A DNA stretch of 64,000 nt from Paenibacillus sp. MSJ-34. GTDB taxonomy: Bacteria; Bacillota; Bacilli; Paenibacillales; Paenibacillaceae. The notes under the pieces were generated by a model. It was given only the letters and a program-made list of their open reading frames with translations, was not told the DNA's origin and did no database searches. The stretch covers positions 1 to 64,000 of the forward strand of contig NZ_JAHLPR010000037.1 of the NCBI RefSeq assembly GCF_018918005.1, read 5' to 3'. Shown here piece by piece: positions 43,795 to 52,723 of the stretch. The first letter of the stretch is position 1; each line of letters starts with the position of its first letter. Made by a program: the position numbers and the translations under genes.

Positions 43795-43952
43795 AAATGC
43801 TTGGTCAAAAAGTACAAACGAATTGTCGTTTAGTCCATTTCTCTGCTTTCTTATTTTTGGTATACTGAGTTGTAATGAACCGATCACAATGAGACTTATG
43901 CGTCCGCAGCGCGGGTGAACGGATAGACCAAAGAAAGTAGAGGAGAAACGAT

Positions 43953-45284
43953 ATGCATTTACATGGAACCAGCAAAATTAACGCAAGTGGACATTTGGAA
44001 ATCGGCGGATGCGATGTTGCGGATTTGAAGGAGAAATTCGGCACTCCGTTATATATTGTGGACGAAGCTTTGGTTCGTAAGCGGTGCCGCGAGTATATCG
44101 AGGCGTTCCGCGCGTCCGGCTTGAAGTTTCAAGTCGCATATGCGAGCAAAGCGTTCTGCGTCATGGCTATGTGCCGCCTGGTCGAGGAAGAAGGCCTGTC
44201 GCTCGATGTCGTATCGGATGGGGAATTGCATACCGCATTGAAGGCGGGATTTCCGGTCGGGCGGATTCACTTCCACGGCAACAATAAGACGCCGGACGAA
44301 ATAGAAATGGCAATCGACGCCGAAATCGGTTGTTTTGTCGTCGATAACTTTGTGGAATTGGAAATGCTGAATGCGATTGCGGGCGGGAAAGGCCGCCGCG
44401 TCAATGTTTTATTGCGCGTCACGCCGGGGGTTGAGGCCCACACGCATGAATATATTTCGACAGGACAAACCGACTCGAAATTCGGCTTCGATATCGGCAA
44501 CGGCTCCGCGTTCGAAGCGGTGCGCCAAGCGTCGCAGCTCCCGCATATCGAGTTGCTGGGGGTTCATTCCCATATCGGATCGCAAATTTTCGAAGTTGAG
44601 GGATTCCAGATGGCGGTCGAGAAAGTCGCTGCTTTTGCGCGCAATGTATACGCGGAATTGCATGTCGCGATGAAGGTCGTCAACTTGGGCGGAGGCTTCG
44701 GCATCCGTTATGTGGACGGGGATACGCCTTTGCCGGTAGCGCAATATGTCAAAGCGATTACCGATGCCGTTAAACAGCATTTCGCAGGCGTCGGCGAAGC
44801 TTTGCCGGAAATTTGGGTCGAACCCGGCCGCAGTATTGTAGGCGACGCGGGAACGACGCTATATACGGTCGGAACGATGAAAGATATTCCGGGCGTGCGC
44901 AAATATGTGGCCGTAGACGGCGGGATGACGGACAATCCGCGTCCGGCTCTTTACGAATCCCGTTATGAAGCGCTGCTTGCGAACCGCGCCGGCGAACCGA
45001 ACGAGGAGGTCGTCTCGATCGCGGGCAAATGCTGCGAAAGCGGCGACATGCTTATTTGGGATGTGGAACTGCCGAAAGTAGTCAGCGGCGATCTCCTTGC
45101 CGTGTCGTGCACGGGAGCTTACAATTACGCAATGGCGAGCAATTATAACCGGATTCGCCGTCCGGGCGTCGTGTTCGTCCATAACGGCGAAGCCGACATC
45201 GTCGTCAAACGCGAATCGTTCGACGATATCGTAGGCAACGATGTCGTGCCGGAACGGCTTCGGAAACAAGCGGTGGCGAAATAA
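43953..45284 (+). CDS. lysA: Diaminopimelate decarboxylase
   Basis: The last step of lysine synthesis: meso-DAP to L-lysine plus CO2, PLP-dependent. The 443-residue product has K66 in VAYASKAFCVMA as the PLP lysine, the HGNNKTPDEI stretch, the GGGFGIRY loop, EPGRSIVGDAG and the active-site CCESGD. GTAGAGGAG lies before ATG 43953. It has the same place (after spoVAF) as in B. subtilis. A terminator follows directly. Confidence 0.96.
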   Translation: MHLHGTSKINASGHLEIGGCDVADLKEKFGTPLYIVDEALVRKRCREYIEAFRASGLKFQVAYASKAFCVMAMCRLVEEEGLSLDVVSDGELHTALKAGFPVGRIHFHGNNKTPDEIEMAIDAEIGCFVVDNFVELEMLNAIAGGKGRRVNVLLRVTPGVEAHTHEYISTGQTDSKFGFDIGNGSAFEAVRQASQLPHIELLGVHSHIGSQIFEVEGFQMAVEKVAAFARNVYAELHVAMKVVNLGGGFGIRYVDGDTPLPVAQYVKAITDAVKQHFAGVGEALPEIWVEPGRSIVGDAGTTLYTVGTMKDIPGVRKYVAVDGGMTDNPRPALYESRYEALLANRAGEPNEEVVSIAGKCCESGDMLIWDVELPKVVSGDLLAVSCTGAYNYAMASNYNRIRRPGVVFVHNGEADIVVKRESFDDIVGNDVVPERLRKQAVAK

Positions 45285-45297
45285 AAGCCCTATGCGG

Positions 45298-45335
45298 GAC
45301 TGCCTGCAGTCGAATGACTGTAAGGCAGTCTTTTT
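45298..45335 (+). terminator. Intrinsic terminator after lysA
   Basis: GACTGCCT (45298-45305) pairs with AGGCAGTC (45323-45330), with an inner AGTC/GACT stem and a following TTTTT run. Confidence 0.85.
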
Positions 45336-45343
45336 CGTTTTTG

Positions 45344-45393
45344 TTGACGACCGAACATTGTTCTGTTACAATTGATACCGAACGTTGTTCGGT
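45344..45393 (+). promoter_or_regulatory. Promoter with two TetR operators
   Basis: TTGACG (45344-45349) and TACAAT (45367-45372) are 17 bases apart. The spacer is exactly operator 1, ACCGAACATTGTTCTGT (45350-45366). Operator 2, the perfect palindrome ACCGAACGTTGTTCGGT (45377-45393), covers the start-site region. Both probably bind the TetR protein encoded directly downstream. Confidence 0.82.
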
Positions 45394-45417
45394 TTGTGAT
45401 GAAGGAGGAGATGGGAT

Positions 45418-46011
45418 ATGGCAGGTATTGCCGATCGTTCAACCTTGACGCTTTTAATGCGCGAGACGGAAAGGCTTATCGTAGAGAAAGGCTGCAAAAA
45501 AACGACGATTCGCGATCTGATCCAGGCCTCCGGAATATCGATGGGGGGCATTTATCATTACGTCAAAAGCAAGGAGGAGCTTTACGGCCTCATTTTGCAG
45601 GAGAAGATTCAACAGATCGACGAACGGTTTCACACCAAAGTGTGCGAGACGGAACTAGGCGAGCTTGACGGCCCGCTGCGGACGATCGTCGACGGCTTCT
45701 ACGGCTTTATGATCGGGGAAGACAGGGTTTGCCGGGATATTCTGCTCTACTTGATCGGTTTTCAGGACGCTTCCGAAGTCACGCCCATACTATCCAAATT
45801 CCATGAAGCGTTGCTAGGCGCGATTGAACGTTGGATCCAAGTCGGGCAAGCCGCTTCGGCGATACCCGCGTCGATTGATGCGGCGGAGGTTAGTTCCGCA
45901 TTGGCCACCTATTTGTTAGGGTTGCTTCTTGAGGATCGGCTCGGCTATGTCCGGACGGATGCGGACAAAACGTATGCTGCGATTTATCGAATGTTGAAAA
46001 GCCATATGTAA
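45418..46011 (+). CDS. TetR-family transcriptional repressor
   Basis: A 197-residue TetR regulator: N-terminal helix-turn-helix (KGCKKTTIRDLIQASGISMG, then GIYHYVKSKEELYGLIL) and a helical ligand-binding domain. It lies 25 bases after a strong palindromic operator and probably represses itself and the epimerase gene that starts 21 bases after its stop. GAAGGAGGAG precedes ATG 45418. The ligand is unknown. Confidence 0.9.
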   Translation: MAGIADRSTLTLLMRETERLIVEKGCKKTTIRDLIQASGISMGGIYHYVKSKEELYGLILQEKIQQIDERFHTKVCETELGELDGPLRTIVDGFYGFMIGEDRVCRDILLYLIGFQDASEVTPILSKFHEALLGAIERWIQVGQAASAIPASIDAAEVSSALATYLLGLLLEDRLGYVRTDADKTYAAIYRMLKSHM

Positions 46012-46031
46012 ACGATAGGAGGAGAATAGGC

Positions 46032-46970
46032 ATGCAGGATAAGGAATTGCACGTCGTATTCGGTGCAGGAGCGCTTGGCCAGGCGGTGATAAGCGAGCTT
46101 CTAGCGCAAGGCAAACAAGTTCGTGCCGTCAATCGGAGCGGCAACTTTCGCGACATTCCGCACGGGGCGGAAAGGCGGCAATGCGATGCGCGCGACGAGT
46201 CGGCGGTTCGCGAAGTTTGCAAGGACGCTACGGTGGTCTATCATTGCATGGGATTGCCGTATTCGGAATGGCAAGACGCGATGCCGGCCATGATGCGGGG
46301 AATGATCGAAGGCGCCGCGTCGGCGAATGCCAAATTGATTTACGCGGATAATTTATACGCGTACGGCCCGGTGCAGGGGAAAATTCACGAGGGGCTGCCT
46401 CGCCGGTCGGTCGGGAGGAAAACGAAGGTTCGCGGCGAAGCGGCGGATATGTTGATGGAAGCGCATCGAAATGGAGCCGTTCGGGCCGCTATCGGGCGCG
46501 GATCGGACTTCTACGGTCCGGGCGTACTCACCGCTGCATTGGGAGCGCAAGTGTTCGGCAACGCGCTTGCCGGCAAAAAGGCCGATCTTCTCGGCAACCC
46601 GAAGTTGCCGCATACGCATCTGTATATTCGCGACTTCGCGCGCGGACTGGCCGTCTTGGGGCGGCACGACAAGGCGTTAGGCCAAATCTGGCATATACCC
46701 GCCGCCGAGACGGTAAGCACGCATGAACTTGCGGAACGCATCTTCAAGCAACTGGAGATAGCGCCGCAGTACCGCATCGCAGGCAAAGGGCTGGTGTCGT
46801 GCTTGGCGCTGTTCGATCCGATGATGCGCGAAATGAAAGAAATGATGTATCAATTCACCGAACCGTTTATGGTCGATCACAGCAAATATGTGCGGGAATT
46901 CGGGCTCGATGTAACCCCGCACGATGAAGCGATTGCGGAAACGATTCGTTGGTACCGGAACCGAACATGA
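46032..46970 (+). CDS. NAD-dependent epimerase/dehydratase family protein
   Basis: The 312-residue product is an atypical extended short-chain dehydrogenase. The NAD(P) motif is VVFGAGALGQAV (G-x-G-x-x-G near residue 11), and the active-site area around ADNLYAYGP keeps the family's Tyr pattern, although the classical Y-x-x-x-K is replaced. A variable C-terminal substrate region follows. The substrate is unknown. AGGAGGAG precedes ATG 46032. It is coupled to the TetR gene, so induction by the TetR ligand is likely. Confidence 0.82.
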   Translation: MQDKELHVVFGAGALGQAVISELLAQGKQVRAVNRSGNFRDIPHGAERRQCDARDESAVREVCKDATVVYHCMGLPYSEWQDAMPAMMRGMIEGAASANAKLIYADNLYAYGPVQGKIHEGLPRRSVGRKTKVRGEAADMLMEAHRNGAVRAAIGRGSDFYGPGVLTAALGAQVFGNALAGKKADLLGNPKLPHTHLYIRDFARGLAVLGRHDKALGQIWHIPAAETVSTHELAERIFKQLEIAPQYRIAGKGLVSCLALFDPMMREMKEMMYQFTEPFMVDHSKYVREFGLDVTPHDEAIAETIRWYRNRT

Positions 46971-47076
46971 CGACTCCGTCGTGTATTTGTAAAGATGATG
47001 CCGCCGTCGCATTTGTATAACCGTCCGATTCATAGTAAAATGTAGGCATTCACATTGTTAAAGGAGTGCTCTATTC

Positions 47077-47508
47077 ATGGCAAAACAAGCGAAAATCAAA
47101 ATGGCGAACGGTGCGGAAATCGTAATCGACCTTTTCGAGAAAGATGCGCCCAATACGGTAGCCAATTTTGAGAAATTGGCGAATTCCGGCTTTTATAACG
47201 GCTTGAATTTTCACCGCGTCATTCCAGGATTCGTTGCGCAAGGGGGTTGCCCGAACGGCACCGGCGCTGGCGGGCCGGGTTATACGATCAATTGCGAGAT
47301 TAACCCGAACAAGCATGAACGCGGCACGCTGGCGATGGCGCATGCCGGACGCAATACGGGCGGAAGCCAATTCTACATCTGCTACCAGCCGCAGCCGCAT
47401 TTGGACGGACAACATACCGTTTTCGGCAAAGTGGCCAAGGGGATGGAGCATGTCGACGCATTCCAAGGGCGCGACAAGATGGAGTCGGTGGAAGTATACG
47501 AAGTATAA
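47077..47508 (+). CDS. ppiB: Peptidyl-prolyl cis-trans isomerase (cyclophilin)
   Basis: A 143-residue cyclophilin-type PPIase that speeds proline isomerisation during folding in the cytosol. Motifs: [19 protein letters not shown] (active-site Arg in FHRV), [20 protein letters not shown] and [14 protein letters not shown] lies about 12 bases before ATG 47077. It lies between lysA and rib as in B. subtilis. The 900-base stretch after it has no supported gene. Confidence 0.95.
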   Translation: MAKQAKIKMANGAEIVIDLFEKDAPNTVANFEKLANSGFYNGLNFHRVIPGFVAQGGCPNGTGAGGPGYTINCEINPNKHERGTLAMAHAGRNTGGSQFYICYQPQPHLDGQHTVFGKVAKGMEHVDAFQGRDKMESVEVYEV

Positions 47509-47990
47509 GATGGGGCAAATTCCGCTTCATTAACGGTAAATTGTACCGCTAATTTCATGAATTGGCGGGTAGGGTTGAGAATTGCGCCAATTTCTGGAGC
47601 TAAATTCTAGCGGTTCGATCAAACTGGGTGATTTCCCGGGAATTAACGCCAAATTTTCGAGCTAGTAAGATTCAAGCTGAGGATTGTAGAGATATAACGC
47701 CGGTTTTTACCGTTCATGCAATGGCGTTGCATTGAGAAATTGTTATCCGGACCGTACGACCGTTATTTTGCGTCAAAACCGCTTATTCGCTGTTTCGGCG
47801 GGCATTGGTTCCGTTATTCGTTCGTCGCAGGGCTTATTTTTACGCTTTTGCAATGAATAAAGGATCATCTGTCCGCAAACTGGCCGAAATCGGGTCATTT
47901 GTCACAATTAGCGTCTCCTGTGTCCGCGAACTTGGAGAGCAGGGCGGTAGAAGTTAATGCAACGCCAGTGCCGTTCATGCTTCAACGAGC
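47509..47990. other. Gene-free stretch with degenerate intergenic sequence
   Basis: No ORF in this stretch has a ribosome site or family pattern. Loose words such as CGCCAATTT and GAGCTA(A/G) recur, suggesting old decayed repeats. It leads directly into the 36-bp tandem array. Confidence 0.4.
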
Positions 47991-48240
47991 GGTTCTACAA
48001 ACTGGTTTTGTGCATGGTTCTAAGCCCGGTTCTGTGTGCTGGTCTCATGATCGCCGCTATGAACCGGTTCTTGTGTGGGTGTAAGTCGGTGTTATGAACC
48101 GGTTCTTGTGCGAATGTAAGCACGGTGCAATTAACCGGTTCTTGTGCAGTTGTAAGTACGGTGTTATGTACTGGTTCTTGCAAGGTTGTGAATATGGTGC
48201 TATGTACTGGTTTGAATGACGGTTTTATGTACGTTTTCAT
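47991..48240. repeat. Imperfect 36-bp tandem repeat array
   Basis: Units begin ATGAACCGGTTCTTG or close variants at 48059, 48094, 48130 and 48166 (lengths 35, 36, 36, 36), with shorter or diverged copies at 47997 and 48202. Each holds the palindrome AACCGGTT or ACTGGTT. The minus strand is open across it and would encode a 12-residue repeat (PVHNTVLTTAQE), but there is no ribosome site. Confidence 0.75.
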
Positions 48241-48278
48241 GCACGGATTTATCTGCCGTACGGTTCACGTACCGGATT

Positions 48279-48303
48279 AAACGCGCTGTTGCGCGTTTTT
48301 CAA
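48279..48303 (+). terminator. Terminator-like hairpin after the tandem array
   Basis: AAACGCGC (48279-48286) pairs with GCGCGTTT (48291-48298) with a 4-base loop, followed by TT. A second, looser one (AAACCGC 48329-48335 with GCGGTTT 48352-48358) follows. Confidence 0.55.
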
Positions 48304-48448
48304 TGGTCCGTTGCGCCGACCGCCGCGTAAACCGCTGGAGCGATTTGTCCGGCGGTTTTTCTTATGTTCCGTTTCTATTGTCCCTTGCCAATCTGCAGTA
48401 ATCGGAATAGTAATAGATATGCTTTCGTTACAGGAAGGAGACAAAGAA

Positions 48449-50014
48449 ATGGCAAATGGATGTAATGCGGTGAATTCCGGCGTTTGCTCCTTTGCGGAAG
48501 GGGCGAATACGACCGCGAGCGGAGTTGCCTCTCACGCGGAAGGCAGCGGCACCGTAGCGATAGGAACGGCTTCGCATGCCGAAGGGGTCGTCACGCAGGC
48601 GAACGCCGACTTCTCCCATGCGGAAGGGTTCAGCACGCGGGCAGGCGCGGCGGCCGCGCATGCGGAAGGCTCCGGCACCCTCGCCGGCGGCGGATCCTCG
48701 CATGCGGAAGGGGTGAACACGACGGCGAGCGGCGTGGCGTCGCATACGGAAGGCAGCGGCACGCAAGCGGCCGGCGCCAATTCGCATGCCGAAGGAGCGG
48801 CGTCGGTCGCCGGCGCGGATCACGCGCATGCGGAAGGCTTTAACTGCATGGCGATGGGCATTGCTTCGCATGCGGAAGGCAATGTTACCCAAGCGACGCA
48901 GATCGGGGCGCATGCGGAAGGCTCGGGCACGCTTGCCAGCGGTATCGTTTCGCATGCGGAAGGCAATATTACCGTGGCGAGCGGGGCGGCGTCCCACGCG
49001 GAAGGCGCCCGATGCGTGGCGAGCGGGCTGTCGTCGCATGCGGAAGGCGAGGGGAGCACCGCCGCAGGGGCGAACTCTCACGCCGAAGGAATTGGAACGA
49101 CGGCCAACGGCGAAGGTTCGCATGCCGAAGGGGCGCTTACGGTGACCGCCGCGTTTGCCGCGCACGCGGAAGGGGCGAGCACGAATGCAAGCGGCTTCGC
49201 ATCGCATGCTGAAGGAGCAAGCACGGTTGCAATCGGCGTAACCGCGCATGCCGAAGGAGCGGCTACGGTAGCCGGAGGCAACTTCTCGCATGCGGAAGGT
49301 TTCGATACGTCCACGGCAACGTTCGACAATTCCCATATTATGGGCCGGTTCGGCGATGCGAACGAGGCGAACTCCTGGTTCGTCGGCAACGGGACGGCGG
49401 CCAACGCGCGCGGTTTGGGGGCGAAATTCAGCGGTTCGACCGGCAATATGTTCGTGGACGGCGCTTATTTAAGCCCCGCGGCGGATTATGCCGAAATGTT
49501 CGAGACGGCGGACGGACAACCGATCGGTCCCGGATATTTCGTAACGCCCGCGCATGAAGACAAAATCCGCAAAGCGACTTCGCAAGACCGCTTTATCCTA
49601 GGCATCGTCAGCGGGGCGCCCAGCGTCGTCGGCAATAGCGCAGGGCTCAGTTGGCATCGAAGATATAAGAAGGACGAATGGGGCAGGAAACAGTATATCG
49701 AAACGGAGATGCAGGAAGTCTACGATCCGGAAGGAAACGTCGCCGTTCCAAGACGCACGATTCTCCATGCGGAGACCGATCCGGAATGGGATCCCGCACA
49801 ACCTTATATTCCACGGTTCGAACGGCCGGAATGGGAAGCGGTCGGCTTGCTGGGACAACTATTGGTGAGGGACGACGGCACATGCGAGACGCACGGTTAT
49901 TGCCTGCCGAACGACGAAGGCATAGCGACGGCGGCGCAAACCGGCTATTTCGTATTAAAGCGTACCGGCGCGAATCAAATTCTCGTCTTGTTCGTAACGG
50001 GCCGCGTGCCGTAA
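48449..50014 (+). CDS. SHAEG-repeat beta-roll protein with C-terminal G2 peptidase/chaperone domain
   Basis: A 521-residue protein. Residues 14 to about 294 hold 20 tandem 14-residue repeats of the form (S/A)HAEG-x9 (for example SHAEGSGTVAIGTA), ending in SHIMGRFG. This is the YadA/Hep_Hag head type, a left-handed parallel beta-roll that trimerises. The C-terminal part (about 345-521; GAYLSPAADYAEMFE, GYFVTPAHEDKIRKA, ILGIVSGAPSVVGNSAGLSW) matches the peptidase G2 / IMC domain, which folds trimeric fibres and cleaves itself off. There is no signal peptide or lipobox, so export or spore-surface assembly is unclear. AAGGAG precedes ATG 48449. It is probably a fibre displayed on spores or a phage-tail-derived fibre; function is unproven. 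Confidence 0.8.
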   Translation: MANGCNAVNSGVCSFAEGANTTASGVASHAEGSGTVAIGTASHAEGVVTQANADFSHAEGFSTRAGAAAAHAEGSGTLAGGGSSHAEGVNTTASGVASHTEGSGTQAAGANSHAEGAASVAGADHAHAEGFNCMAMGIASHAEGNVTQATQIGAHAEGSGTLASGIVSHAEGNITVASGAASHAEGARCVASGLSSHAEGEGSTAAGANSHAEGIGTTANGEGSHAEGALTVTAAFAAHAEGASTNASGFASHAEGASTVAIGVTAHAEGAATVAGGNFSHAEGFDTSTATFDNSHIMGRFGDANEANSWFVGNGTAANARGLGAKFSGSTGNMFVDGAYLSPAADYAEMFETADGQPIGPGYFVTPAHEDKIRKATSQDRFILGIVSGAPSVVGNSAGLSWHRRYKKDEWGRKQYIETEMQEVYDPEGNVAVPRRTILHAETDPEWDPAQPYIPRFERPEWEAVGLLGQLLVRDDGTCETHGYCLPNDEGIATAAQTGYFVLKRTGANQILVLFVTGRVP

Positions 50015-50027
50015 AATCGGCGTGCGG

Positions 50028-50297
50028 CTACACTTTGGAGTGCGTGAAATACGTATCCAATTCGCTCCGGATCAGGGACAGTTTTTTCTGAATATAGTCT
50101 TGCGGATCCGGAGTTTGAACGTCGCCCTTCAGTTCCTGCACTTTCATATCCGCGAACATGGCGGCGATGCCGCATAAATTGTCGACGATGCGCAGCAAGT
50201 TCGGATTGCCGTCCTGAGCATGCGTCATTAACATGACATGCATCTGGTCTAACTGGTTGCGAATTTTAATCGTCGTTCTTAAATCGAATTTCTCCAT
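50028..50297 (-). CDS. Conserved-looking helical protein of unknown function
   Basis: An 89-residue, mostly helical, soluble protein (FDLRTTIKIRNQLDQMHVML; LLRIVDNLCGIAAMFADMKV; DYIQKKLSLIRSELDTYF). I recognise no family. ATG 50297 is chosen: GGTGAGAGG lies nine bases upstream, while earlier in-frame starts (50306, 50336) fit less well. It converges with the SHAEG-repeat gene and is divergent from the rib operon. Confidence 0.6.
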   Translation of the reverse strand: MEKFDLRTTIKIRNQLDQMHVMLMTHAQDGNPNLLRIVDNLCGIAAMFADMKVQELKGDVQTPDPQDYIQKKLSLIRSELDTYFTHSKV

Positions 50298-50524
50298 TCG
50301 TACCATCCTCTCACCTATGGCGTTTTGTAAAACCATATGTGCCGGGGCTTGGCGTTATGCGCTTCGCGGCCAGTCCGGAAATCGTATTTTTGCGATAGGA
50401 AAGACGATGGGCATAGCCGTTTGCATGATAAACGGTAGAACGGGGATGCGCAAGGATGAATATCCTTGCTTTTTCATTTTTTTAGTGCTACTATTCATAC
50501 AAGATGTTTACTGGCAAACATCAA

Positions 50525-50675
50525 TCCTTCGGGGCAGGGTGCAATTCCCTACCGACGGTGATACGCGATCCTTACGATTGCGTTCAGTCCGTGACCCGGC
50601 TCGAATCGAACGATTCTTGACGGTTGACTCGGTGCAAGTCCGAGACCGACAGTAACAGTCTGGATGGGAGAAGGA
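50525..50675 (+). promoter_or_regulatory. FMN riboswitch (RFN element)
   Basis: Conserved RFN blocks in order: TCCTTCGGGGCAGGGTGCAA, TTCCCTACCGACGGTGAT, CAGTCCGTGACCCG, GGTTGACTCGGTGCAAGTCC, GACCGACAGTAACAGTCTGG and ATGGGAGAAGGA. The outer stem pairs TCCTTC (50525-50530) with GAAGGA (50670-50675). It senses FMN and controls ribD and the genes after it. Confidence 0.97.
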
Positions 50676-50826
50676 GACGCAGTGATTCAATTTGATATCG
50701 GTAGAGTCGTACTTTTTTTCACATGAAAAAATAGTGCTTATTTTTCCTGCGAAAGTTCGCCCTTTCTCAGGCTTGTTTGCACATGCGCTTATTTGATACC
50801 GGCTGCGTTTTTTGATTTCGTCCTAC

Positions 50827-50866
50827 AAGCCCCTTTGGTAATGAGTGCCAAAGGGGCTTTTTTTCA
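50827..50866 (+). terminator. FMN-riboswitch-controlled terminator
   Basis: A perfect 12-bp stem (50827-50838 with 50848-50859) and a following T run lie between the RFN element and ribD, the position of the expression platform. Confidence 0.88.
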
Positions 50867-50895
50867 TGAATTTAAATCGGGACGGTGGTGAGAAG

Positions 50896-52008
50896 ATGGA
50901 GACGATTGGCGATGAGTTCTATATGCGAATGGCGCTGCAAATGGCGGAGAAAGCGCTCGGCCAGACCGGCATTAACCCGGTCGTCGGCTGCGTCGTCGTC
51001 AAGGACGGCCGCATCGTCGGCCTCGGCACGCATTTAAAGCGCGGAGAAGAACATGCGGAAGTTCACGCGCTTCGCATGGCCGGAGCAGAAGCGGAAGGCG
51101 GTACGGCCTATGTTACGCTCGAGCCTTGCAGCCATTACGGCAAGACGCCGCCTTGCAGCGATCGGCTTATCGACAGCAAAGTGAAGCGCGTCGTCGTGGC
51201 CTGCGCCGACCCGAATCCGCAAGTGGCGGGATCGGGCATTGCGAAGCTTAGGGAGCATGGCATCGAAGTGCAGGTCGGCGTGTTGAAGCGCGAAGCCGAG
51301 CAAATGAACGAAGCATTCAATAAATATATTACGACAAAGCTTCCTTTCGTCACGTTGAAAACGGCCAGCACGCTTGACGGCAAAATCGCCGCCAAAACGG
51401 GAGACAGCAAATGGATATCCAATGCGGAATCCCGGCAGATCGTTCATACGCTGCGCCATCGCCATCAAGCGATTATGATCGGCGCCCAAACGGCGATCGC
51501 CGACGATCCGCAGCTGACGACAAGGCTTCCGGTTCCGGGGCTGCACCCGATCCGGATCGTCGTCGACTCGACGCTGCGCATTCCAAGCGAGGCGCGAATG
51601 TTGAATGACGGCCTGGCCAAGACCGTGATTCTGACAACCGACGGAGCGAGCGAGGGGCGGGCGGAGGAACTGCGCGGACGGGGCGCCGAAGTGATTCGCT
51701 GCGGACCCGGACCGACCGTAGATCTGCCTCTGGCGATGCGACTGCTCGGCGAGCGGGAGATCGCCTCGATCCTGCTGGAAGGCGGCGGCAAATTGAACGG
51801 GGCGATGCTGGCCGCCGGCTTGGTCGATAAAATGATGCTGATCTTCGCACCGAAAATTATCGGAGGCGCGCAGGCGCCGGGCAGCTTCGAATTCGACGGG
51901 TTTGCGCGGATGAGCGATGCGATCGCGTTGACGGATATGGCCGTCGAACGGATTGGCGATAACGTATGGATAAGCGGATATCCGCAGGCCGCGGAAACGA
52001 AAAGCTAG
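50896..52008 (+). CDS. ribD: Riboflavin biosynthesis deaminase/reductase
   Basis: A bifunctional 370-residue enzyme: the N-terminal zinc deaminase (about 1-145; HAEVHALRMAG and the zinc cysteines in PCSHYGKTPPC) and the C-terminal NADPH reductase (about 146-365; TASTLDGKIAAKTGDSKWIS, ILLEGGGKLNGAM). It carries out the second and third steps from the GTP-derived pyrimidine. ATG 50896 is used; the frame upstream overlaps the terminator. It is the first gene of the rib operon; ribE starts 19 bases after its stop. Confidence 0.95.
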   Translation: METIGDEFYMRMALQMAEKALGQTGINPVVGCVVVKDGRIVGLGTHLKRGEEHAEVHALRMAGAEAEGGTAYVTLEPCSHYGKTPPCSDRLIDSKVKRVVVACADPNPQVAGSGIAKLREHGIEVQVGVLKREAEQMNEAFNKYITTKLPFVTLKTASTLDGKIAAKTGDSKWISNAESRQIVHTLRHRHQAIMIGAQTAIADDPQLTTRLPVPGLHPIRIVVDSTLRIPSEARMLNDGLAKTVILTTDGASEGRAEELRGRGAEVIRCGPGPTVDLPLAMRLLGEREIASILLEGGGKLNGAMLAAGLVDKMMLIFAPKIIGGAQAPGSFEFDGFARMSDAIALTDMAVERIGDNVWISGYPQAAETKS

Positions 52009-52027
52009 AAAGGAGGCCGCGGAGAGC

Positions 52028-52687
52028 ATGTTTACAGGAATTGTGGAAGAAATCGGCACGCTATGGCGGATCGGCCGCAAAGGAGAGGCGATGGTGTTGA
52101 CGATTGGCGCCTCCAAAATTATGGACGACGTGGCGCTCGGCGACAGCATCGCGATCAACGGCGTCTGTTTGACGGTTACAGCATTCAATGAATCGTCGTT
52201 TCACGTCGATGTTACCCCGCAAACGTATCGGCATACGAATTTGAAGCTGCTGCAAGCGGGAAGCCCCGTCAATCTGGAACGGGCGATGAAGGCGAACGGC
52301 CGCTTCGGCGGACATATCGTTCAAGGGCATGTGGACGGGGTAGGCACGATTCTGAAACGCGTCGACGAGGCGAATGCGGTGTTGTTTCAAGTAAGACCGG
52401 AAAATGGCGATTTGTTCAAATACATGATCCCGCAAGGGTCGGTCACGCTTGACGGCATCAGTTTGACGATTGCCGATATCGATGACGGAACGTTTACCGT
52501 CTCGATTATCCCGCATACGCTGGCGGAAACCGTCCTTCAGCATAAGAAGGCGGGAGATACGGTCAATATGGAGTGCGACGTATTGGGCAAATATGTGGAG
52601 CATTTGCTGGGATTCCGGAAGTCTCCCGGCAAACCGCAATCTTCCCGCTTGACCGAGCAGTTTTTGACGGAAAACGGTTTTCTGTAA
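52028..52687 (+). CDS. ribE: Riboflavin synthase, alpha subunit
   Basis: Converts two lumazine molecules into riboflavin and the pyrimidine precursor. The 219-residue product has two similar beta-barrel halves: MFTGIVEEIG with SIAINGVCLTV, and FGGHIVQGHVDGVGTI with SVTLDGISLTIADI; both carry the family pattern. AAGGAGG precedes ATG 52028. It is trimeric and works with RibH. Confidence 0.96.
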   Translation: MFTGIVEEIGTLWRIGRKGEAMVLTIGASKIMDDVALGDSIAINGVCLTVTAFNESSFHVDVTPQTYRHTNLKLLQAGSPVNLERAMKANGRFGGHIVQGHVDGVGTILKRVDEANAVLFQVRPENGDLFKYMIPQGSVTLDGISLTIADIDDGTFTVSIIPHTLAETVLQHKKAGDTVNMECDVLGKYVEHLLGFRKSPGKPQSSRLTEQFLTENGFL

Positions 52688-52723
52688 CGAGTAACGATAA
52701 CATCATTAGGGGGTAAGAAAGCG

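Noticed and set aside
47995-48240. 81-codon minus-strand ORF with 12-residue repeats
   Set aside because: It follows from the 36-bp tandem array (a multiple of three) and has no ribosome binding site; kept only as a repeat.
48428-49336. Long minus-strand ORF (302 codons) opposite the SHAEG-repeat gene
   Set aside because: It mirrors the 42-base repeats, is Arg-rich, has no ribosome site, and lies wholly opposite a well-supported gene.
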